Below are positions 57,516-64,000 of a DNA stretch of 64,000 nucleotides, piece after piece. Both the position numbers and the translations under genes were made by a program. This DNA comes from Hygrophila difformis (taxonomy: Eukaryota; Streptophyta; Magnoliopsida; Lamiales; Acanthaceae): assembly GCA_030278955.1 (NCBI GenBank), contig JAOANR010000012.1, forward strand, positions 30,875,491 through 30,939,490, read 5' to 3'. Each line of letters begins with the position of its first letter. Position 1 is the stretch's first letter. The notes under the pieces were generated by a model. That model was not told the origin of the DNA and did no database searches. It was given only the letters and a program-made list of their open reading frames with translations.

Positions 57516-58396
57516 TCCTTGGAGTTTGGTTGTATCTCTTCTTTACATTTGTTTTCTTTTCTATGGATTTAGAGTAGTTTTTCATTTTCTCTAGTTTAAA
57601 GACTTGATTAAGAATGGCTTTTGGAATTTGTGAGATGATGTAATTTGTGAACTATGAAACTTGATGTTTGTTGGTATTTATGCAATTTCTATGTTTAAAG
57701 TTTACTATTGTTGAATTGGATGAATGTTTAGGGCCCAAATATTTGTCTAGTTTGATAATTGATTGCCAATTCAATTTGGGTATCCGTAATTGTACTTGAA
57801 TTGAATAGGTGGTAACCGGGTTGATTAATTCCTTCCCGGGGAATTGTGTAATCGAATTGTGAATTACTCCGCGTAGGTAGTAATTGGTTCGAATCGGGCT
57901 TTTCTAAATTCTAATGCAATTGAACAATATTTTCTATGGGCGTACCTAGAAATATTAGTTTGATTAGGGGCAATTAACGGGCGTACCTTAATTGTCTAAA
58001 CTGAAAGGAAAAGTTGGTTGTCTAAGCGGACCTGACAACTATAACTGGTTTATCAATTGGCACAATGTTTATGCATCGATGATCTTATCCAAATGCCATT
58101 CCAAATCAATCTTTGAACTAGAGGTTTTTAATTCCAATACTTTGTTTTAAATTTATGTTCTTGATCTCACTCATCATTTTCATAGTTTGTAGAATTACTT
58201 AGTTTTTAGTTCTTGTTATCATTTTCTTGTTCTCAAAATACAAAACCCCCCCTTTTAATAGTGTATATATTATGAGAATGTGGTATTCCAATCCCTGAGG
58301 ACTCGACCCTTGTCACTGCTATACTATACTTATTTTGTGCTTGGTGACACAGGAATTAAATTATCTTTTGCAGCTATACGACAAGCTGCCAAATTT
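57516..58396 (+). mobile_element. Athila-like 5' LTR or leader
   Basis: The sequence precedes the Athila primer site and has words often seen in such leaders (GGGCGTACCTAGAAATA, ACTCCGCGTAGGTAGTAATTG). No coding frame. The LTR start could not be placed, and the 3' LTR probably lies beyond the window. Confidence 0.55.
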
Positions 58397-58414
58397 TGGC
58401 GCCGTTGCCGGGGA
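58397..58414 (+). promoter_or_regulatory. Primer binding site of the Athila-like element
   Basis: TGGCGCCGTTGCCGGGGA is the standard Athila-type site. It lies about 70 bp before gag. Confidence 0.9.
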
Positions 58415-58487
58415 TTGGCGTTCAACTACTACATTCTGTGAAATTTTTTTTTATCTTTTTTAGTTTTAATTGGTATTTTCCTTGTTT

Positions 58488-60992
58488 ATGCCTCGTTCTT
58501 CTCGTACAGGTGAATTGATATTTGATCCAGAGATTGAGAAGACAGCTCGTAGATTGACAAGGGAAGCCAAGATAAGAAAAAAATCTAAAGTTTCTACATC
58601 AACTTCTGGTTTGTCATTGGCTACAGAGCTGGACACTTCTAGTTCCAGTAGTGAAGGAAGTGATATAGAATCTTTAGAAGAAAAAAACATTGTCATGGCT
58701 GAAGATAACCGCACATTGAGGGAGTTGGCTGCTCCTGACTTAACACAGCAGCCTTTATGCATTACATTTCCTACAGTTGATGATGAAACTCCCTTTGAAT
58801 TAAAATCTGGATTGATCCATTTGTTGCCTGAATTTAATGGTCTTGCAGGTGAAGAGCCTCACAAACATCTCCAGGAATTTGATGTAGTATGTTCAAGCAT
58901 GAAGCCCCCTGGAGTAACAGATGAACAAATCAAATTGAGGGCATTTCCATTTTCATTGAAGGGGAGTGCAAAAGATTGGCTCTATTATCTCCCAGCAGGT
59001 AGCATTACAACATGGACTGACATGAAAAGAAAGTTCTTGGAGAAGTATTTCCCAGCCTCAAGAGCTGCAAATTTGAGGAAGGAAATATGTGGCATCAAAC
59101 AACAATCAGGTGAAACGCTCCATGAATACTGGGAGCGGTTTAACAGGCTTATAATTAAATGTCCTCAACATCAAATCCCACCCCAATTGTTAATTCAATA
59201 CTTCTATGATGGATTGTTGTTGATGGACAGGAACATCATTGATGCTGCAAGTGGAGGAGCTTTGGTCAATAAGACTCCAACACAAGCCTGGGAGTTGATT
59301 GATCGAATGGCAGAGAATACCCAACAATTTGGCACAAGGGATGCAATGCCAACTAATATGCCAAGTGATTCTTCAATGCAAACAATGCAGCAACAACTTT
59401 CAGAGTTGACAAGCTTTGTTCGTAAGATGGCCACAGGAAATATAAAGCCAACTGTCCAGGTGAAGGCATGTGGCATTTGCACAAGTATTGAACATCCAAC
59501 TGATGCATGCCCAACTCTCCAAGAAGATACACCGGTGGATGTGAATGCACTTGAATATTCCAATTGGCGTCCACAGTACAATCCATATTCCAATACTTAC
59601 AATCCAGGTTGGAGAGATCATCCAAATCTTCGGTATGGCAATCAACATCAACAACAAAATCATCCATCTTCGGCACCACAACAAGTGCACCCTCCTCGTC
59701 AATTTGAAAGGCAACCACCTCAAGCTACAACAAGTTCAAGTCCATCTTTGGAAGAATTGGTGAAATCCATGGCCACATCAACTTTGCAATTTCAACAAGA
59801 CACGAAGGCAAGTATTGAAAAATTGCAAAGCCAAATCAATCAAGTGTCTGAGGAAGTTAGGCAAATTCGAGAGAAAGGAAAGTGGCCAGCTCAACCCGAG
59901 CCAAACCCGAAGAATGTCAGTGCCATGATTTTGAGGAGTGGAAAAGAAGTTGAAGGTCCTTCTCCAATGTCAAAGGAACAAAATGAAGAACAAATTGAGA
60001 AGGAGATTGAAAAGGAGGCAGAAACTTCTAACAAGGTAAATTCTAAATGGATTCATTTATATCAAACTAAAATACCTCCTTTTCCCGACAGGTTAAAGAA
60101 GCCTCCTAAGGTTGATAAAAAGAAAGAGATGCTTGAAATATTCAAGAAAGTTCAATTGAACATTCCACTTTTGGAAGCCATCAATCAAATCCCCAAGTAT
60201 GCAAAGTTCTTGAAGGAATTGTGCACCAACAAAAAGAAGCTTCGGGGAGATGAGTGTATAATAGCAGGTGAGAGTGTATCTGCAGTCATAAAAAGAAAAA
60301 TCCCACCCAAAACAGGTGATCCAGGTATGTTTTTAATTCCTTGCAAAATTGGAACGAAAGAGATGAGCAAAGCCATGTTAGATTTAGGTGCTGCGATAAA
60401 TGTTATGCCAAGATCAATATATAATTCCCTAAATCTAGGTCCATTGAAAGAAACAGGAATTATTATTCAACTTGCTGATAGATCAAATGCTTATCCGGAT
60501 GGTATGTTAGAAGATGTGTTAGTTCAAGTTAATGATGCAATATTTCCTGTAGATTTCTATGTTGTGGATATGAACGATGATCATTGCTTTAATCCACCCC
60601 CTCTTTTGTTGGGAAGACCTTTTATGTATACTGCAAGAGTAAAGATTGATGTGAAGAAAGGCACTCTTACTTTGGAATTTGATGGAGAAGAACTTTCTTT
60701 CAATCTTTCTAATACTATCGAACATCTTGATGATTCTAAAGCTTTATATGCTATTGATGTTATTCAACCTTGTGTGCAGGATATTCATGAGCTTAATGGT
60801 AAAGACCCTGGAGATATTGAATGGATAGATACTGTAAACTTTGGGTCTAACAAAAAATTTAAGTTGAATGGAAAAGATCCACCGGAATTATGGCTTGGAG
60901 CATTAAGGGATAAAAATGGTGGAATGGATTTGAATAATCATGGATACCGAAAAAAAATTGCAATTGAAGAAGTTTGGTGGATTTTGGTATGA
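58488..60992 (+). CDS. gag-pro: Athila-like gag-protease, intact frame
   Basis: I prefer the second Met (MPRSSRTGELIFDPE) as start. The frame is open to 60992, about 834 residues. The gag domain includes LLPEFNGLAGEEPHKHLQEF, FPFSLKGSAKDWLYYLP and KYFPASRAANLRKEI. A Cys/His segment (CGICTSIEHPTDACP) follows, then a Gln/Pro-rich linker and a charged coil (about residues 440-540). The protease has MLDLGAAINVMPRSIYNSL; Leu in place of Ser/Thr after the Asp is normal for Athila. After the protease the frame ends (EEVWWILV), where relatives continue into reverse transcriptase. About 3 kb of pol is absent. Confidence 0.92.
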   Translation: MPRSSRTGELIFDPEIEKTARRLTREAKIRKKSKVSTSTSGLSLATELDTSSSSSEGSDIESLEEKNIVMAEDNRTLRELAAPDLTQQPLCITFPTVDDETPFELKSGLIHLLPEFNGLAGEEPHKHLQEFDVVCSSMKPPGVTDEQIKLRAFPFSLKGSAKDWLYYLPAGSITTWTDMKRKFLEKYFPASRAANLRKEICGIKQQSGETLHEYWERFNRLIIKCPQHQIPPQLLIQYFYDGLLLMDRNIIDAASGGALVNKTPTQAWELIDRMAENTQQFGTRDAMPTNMPSDSSMQTMQQQLSELTSFVRKMATGNIKPTVQVKACGICTSIEHPTDACPTLQEDTPVDVNALEYSNWRPQYNPYSNTYNPGWRDHPNLRYGNQHQQQNHPSSAPQQVHPPRQFERQPPQATTSSSPSLEELVKSMATSTLQFQQDTKASIEKLQSQINQVSEEVRQIREKGKWPAQPEPNPKNVSAMILRSGKEVEGPSPMSKEQNEEQIEKEIEKEAETSNKVNSKWIHLYQTKIPPFPDRLKKPPKVDKKKEMLEIFKKVQLNIPLLEAINQIPKYAKFLKELCTNKKKLRGDECIIAGESVSAVIKRKIPPKTGDPGMFLIPCKIGTKEMSKAMLDLGAAINVMPRSIYNSLNLGPLKETGIIIQLADRSNAYPDGMLEDVLVQVNDAIFPVDFYVVDMNDDHCFNPPPLLLGRPFMYTARVKIDVKKGTLTLEFDGEELSFNLSNTIEHLDDSKALYAIDVIQPCVQDIHELNGKDPGDIEWIDTVNFGSNKKFKLNGKDPPELWLGALRDKNGGMDLNNHGYRKKIAIEEVWWILV

Positions 60993-61056
60993 TGCTTATG
61001 AAAATGGTTGAAGAATTTGGAAGAAGTCTAGCTCAAGGACTTTAAACAAAGCGCTT

Positions 61057-61074
61057 CTTGGGAGGCAACCCAAG
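61057..61074. other. Athila 3' stem-loop after pol
   Basis: CTTGGG-AGGCAA-CCCAAG is a perfect 6-bp stem, preceded by AAACAAAGCGCTT. This block typically follows integrase in Athila elements, yet here it lies 65 bp after the protease frame, which marks the right side of the pol deletion. Confidence 0.8.
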
Positions 61075-61259
61075 CAAATAAATTATTTTTATGCTATATA
61101 TTTTGTTATGTTGATCATTATATATTTGGTATAATTTTGATTTGTTAATAGTATTTTGTTTGTGATTTTGTAGGTTTGTAGATGTGAAGATGGAATTTGG
61201 GATCAAGAAACAAGTGGTGATGTGTGAAGGAGGAAATTTTCAGTGAAGGAGGTAATGGG

Positions 61260-61694
61260 TACTCATGAGCATGATTAAATCGCATTCAACTTGCTGAAAT
61301 TCAAAAAAAAAAAATTATTAAAAAAAATTAATAAAAAATAAAAATAAAATAATTAATAATAAAAAAATAATAAATATATATATATATATATAAAATAAAA
61401 TTTTAAGTTGAATTTAGGAAGGAATATACATGTTAATCATGCCCATGTTTAAGACCTTGGTAGAAGCCTATGTTGGAAACAAAAATTCAGGGACCCTCTG
61501 TACCCTTAGTCATGACCATGGATAAACTCCATTTACCTACCTGCATTTGGTCCCTTTTTGAGCTTTAATTTTCAGGAAACCTCCCTACTCTTAGTCATGG
61601 TCATGATTAAGACCCATTTACTCCACTGTATCAAAATAATTTGAAGTGTATTTTTCTGGGCACTTCACTACCCTTAATCATGCCCATGATCAAC
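61260..61694. repeat. Five CATG-N2-CATG palindromes in degenerate repeats
   Basis: Imperfect palindromes of the form T(A/T)(A/G)TCATG-NN-CATGATTA occur at about 61261-61276, 61433-61450, 61506-61524, 61591-61610 and 61673-61694. The last three lie 80-90 bp apart within a diverged tandem repeat (CTACCCTTA(G/A)TCATG). A perfect relative lies at 57204-57221. Confidence 0.8.
61318..61402. repeat. A/T-rich simple sequence
   Basis: Mostly AATAAAAAAT-type sequence with a short (TA)n run at about 61375-61392. Confidence 0.85.
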
Positions 61695-61699
61695 TCACA

Positions 61700-62400
61700 C
61701 CAACTCCACTGAAATCACCAACTACTTCTTTCCCTCATCCCCAATTTCTTTTTCTCTTTCTTCCCCAATTATTTTTCTTCCCCAATTATTCCCTCATCCA
61801 TTCAACCTCATCTTCAAACACCACCCAAACCACTCATCTTCTTCCTCTCCTCCTCTCAAATCCATCTCCCAATTTCCCATCCAAGAACTTTCAACACCAC
61901 CACCATCATTTTCTTCTTCCCCAATTTTTTCAAATCCCAATTTTTTCAACACCCAATTTTTTCTTTCTTCTTCCCCAATCCCACCACCATCTTCAACCTC
62001 ATACACCCACCTCCGCCGGAGCACCACCACCGCACCCAACCTCCCGTCCGCCAGCCTCCGCCTCCAACGCCCTCAGCCCTCGTCGCCCGCGTCGCCGCCC
62101 CGTCTTCCCCCTGTTCGCGAACGCCTCTGTCTCTCTCCAGCCGCACGCGCAGCCGGATCCGTCGCCACCCAGCGCCGCCCGCCCTCCGTCGAAACCACCG
62201 CCAAACTCCGCCGTCCAAACTCCGTCGCCGGCCGCCGCTCCTGTACTCAAGAACCGACAGCCTCGCCGCTCGCCCTCTCTCGCCGTCCTCTTCTTCTCTC
62301 TTCTGCAACCGGAGCACCGCCGTCGTCCCTTAACTCCCGCAGCACCAGTTCCACCGCCGGACTTCCTTCCGCCGCCGCTCCCCCACATTCATGTTTGTCT
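61700..62400 (+). other. Pyrimidine-rich, Pro/Ser-coding low-complexity region
   Basis: The plus strand is C/T-rich at first (TTCCCCAATT blocks repeat), then GC-rich with CCGCCG and CGTCGCC words. A 264-codon plus frame and two long minus frames (123 and 129 codons) overlap here. None has a domain, and all are expected from low stop frequency. The position fits the region between pol and the polypurine tract of Athila elements, where an env-like ORF or its leader may lie. Confidence 0.5.
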
Positions 62401-62440
62401 TCGCACTAGTCTCAAAGAATTTGATTCCATATTGCTTTAG

Positions 62441-63147
62441 GATCTGAAAAGTTGATGTGGAGATGCTTATCCATCCAACTAACACATGTGATGCCGAATC
62501 CCTTTAATTGGAATAAATATAGTATAGCTGCAAATTTTCTAAAATTTTCAGTAAACACATGTGCCAAGTTGAAAATGTTGTATATATATTTCTTTTGAGT
62601 AATAGTTTAAAACCGGGACAAAAACCCATCCCTTTCAATATATGAGAAGTGCTTGGCCTTTGGAGGTAGGTACAACCCTTTTGCTTTCATCCATGTCAGC
62701 CTTATTGCCCACTAATTCGATGTTTCTGACATTGTCTGAGGCATGCCTTGGTTGATTGCTGAAATTGAGAAGTTTTGATTTCTTATGAATTGAATACTGA
62801 GAAAAGTGCATACTTATGGGCTTTCTGTGTTTTGCAAGTGGTGGAATTGTTAATTGGAAAGGAATTTGCTTATGATGGTGTAATTGTTGTGGAAGTTAAA
62901 AAAAAAAGGGGACCCTAAACCCTTCTTGTCAATTTTCTTTCACTACTTTTGAGTTTAAAAAGTTAACAATCCATCGTTAAGCTTACAATTTGGTGTTTTT
63001 GTCGAGAAATGATACTGCTTGGGAAGTTTTCTGTGTGCAGGGATTCAAAAATGTCAAGTAGTCATGTTCAAGAATTTCAACATTCCACCTTGCCGTGCCA
63101 TCAAACCCATGAGTTCCAGGGAAGTCCTTTTCTATTCACCTTTTAAT
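62441..63147 (+). other. Athila-like 3' non-coding region
   Basis: No frame of note. It connects to the polypurine tract. Confidence 0.45.
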
Positions 63148-63184
63148 ACATTGAGGACAATGTAGACTTTAGGTGTGGGGGAGG
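63148..63184 (+). promoter_or_regulatory. Athila stem-loop and polypurine tract
   Basis: ACATTG-AGGA-CAATGT is a perfect 6-bp stem-loop, followed by AGACTTTAGGTGTGGGGGAGG. This combination of loop and purine run is typical of Athila 3' ends, where it primes plus-strand synthesis. Confidence 0.85.
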
Positions 63185-63849
63185 AACTATCTTTGCATTG
63201 CTTGCCATTTTCTGTTAAAAAAAAAAATTTAAAATTTAAAAAAAAAATTAATTTTAAAAAAAATAATAAAAAAAAATAAAAAATTTTCAAGTTGTTTTAT
63301 ATAAATTTTTTAAGTTTTATGTGAATTTTTTTGTGAATTTGATGTGAATAGGTAACTGAATTGAGTCTATGAGGTTTAAGTTGACAAGTTTTTTTTTTAA
63401 GTATGATTGATGATTTCTGACATTGAACATGTGAAGCCAACTATTTTGTGAACCCATGTGAGAATCTGAGCCTCTTTCCAAAATGTTTGTTATTTCTAAA
63501 AGAAAAATACACTTATCTCAAGCTTTTGGAAATTTCTTTCTTGTGTGAATTATGTGGTAATCATTTTGACATTCTAGAATTTGAATGATTATACATGTTG
63601 AACTTGCATTGATTGAATCCAATATTTTGAACATGATAAGGGCATTATGATAAACCTTTTTAGCCTTCTTGTTGGCCTTAACCCATACTTCTATCCCTAG
63701 TTTTCCACTTTGAGCTTTTTATCCATTTTCTTTGTTTATATATAACCCTTAGCCTATTAAGCCTTTTCTTTTTGTCATACCATTGCTTTCGAACCCTAGT
63801 GATTGAAGTACTTTCATAAGTCATTATGGTTGAATTTTTGTGTTGGTTG

Positions 63850-63880
<31 letters not shown>

Positions 63881-64000
63881 CTTAGAAATTGTGTTCTTTT
63901 GGAATTTTCAAGATATTTTGTTGGATTCTTGTAGTACTTGGTTGATTGTAAAAAAATGTTTGTATTTACATATTCCCCTAAAAAAAAAAAATTTTAAAAA
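63185..64000 (+). other. Post-polypurine-tract Athila sequence, window end
   Basis: A- and T-runs (63215-63290, 63850-63880, 63980-64000) alternate with text such as CCCTTAGCCTATTAAGCC, often seen between the first purine tract and the 3' LTR of Athila elements. No LTR start could be fixed before the window ends. Confidence 0.5.

Noticed and set aside
61646..62440. 264-codon Pro/Ser-rich frame as an Athila env-like gene
   Set aside because: Low-complexity composition, no signal peptide followed by a membrane anchor, and equally long frames on the other strand.

Overview
This is nuclear DNA from a flowering plant, almost certainly a eudicot. It is AT-rich and consists almost entirely of transposable elements, most of them decayed and several nested. 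I found no intact host gene. The plant assignment rests on Ty3/Gypsy lineages recognisable from their proteins (Tat/Retand type, Athila type, and a gag-only element primed by initiator-Met tRNA), a plant L1-type LINE with an RNase H domain, Helitron Rep/PIF1 remnants, an antisense plant-mobile-domain gene, and a fragment of a FabG-type oxoacyl-ACP reductase gene that still has its introns. The species cannot be told from the window.

Layout. 0.8-5.4 kb: a degraded Helitron Rep-helicase on the minus strand. 5.4-8.7 kb: unassigned sequence with a diverged internal duplication and a GC-rich island. 8685-19724: a solo LTR with GCTGC target duplications, split by an 8.3-kb LINE (10582-18847) that has its own 17-bp target duplication. 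19.7-20.98 kb: the end of another LTR with a tRNA primer site. 20985-34331: a 13.3-kb LTR-internal-LTR-internal-LTR array of one gag-only Gypsy element, flanked as a whole by GTTAA. 34.3-42.5 kb: low-copy-looking DNA with a FabG fragment joined to an AT-hook-repeat reading frame, a 720-bp Harbinger-like MITE and a 1.0-kb Mutator-like element that may carry a gene fragment. 42503-45792: a non-autonomous Helitron with both termini visible. About 46.0-56.4 kb: a Retand-like Gypsy element whose pol is broken but whose antisense, three-exon gene reads open for 883 codons. About 57-64 kb: an Athila-like element with an intact gag-protease frame and no reverse transcriptase.

The most informative signals are structural. 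The middle LTR of the array is a chimera of the two outer ones, as expected from unequal crossing-over. Each of these LTRs carries a 36/108-bp minisatellite whose units match the tRNA T-arm / Pol III B-box consensus. A related solo LTR carries a different minisatellite in the same slot. A motif of about 50 bp is nearly identical between the 3' regions of two otherwise different Gypsy elements. All three gag-bearing elements lack a usable reverse transcriptase, so any movement would need enzymes from elsewhere.
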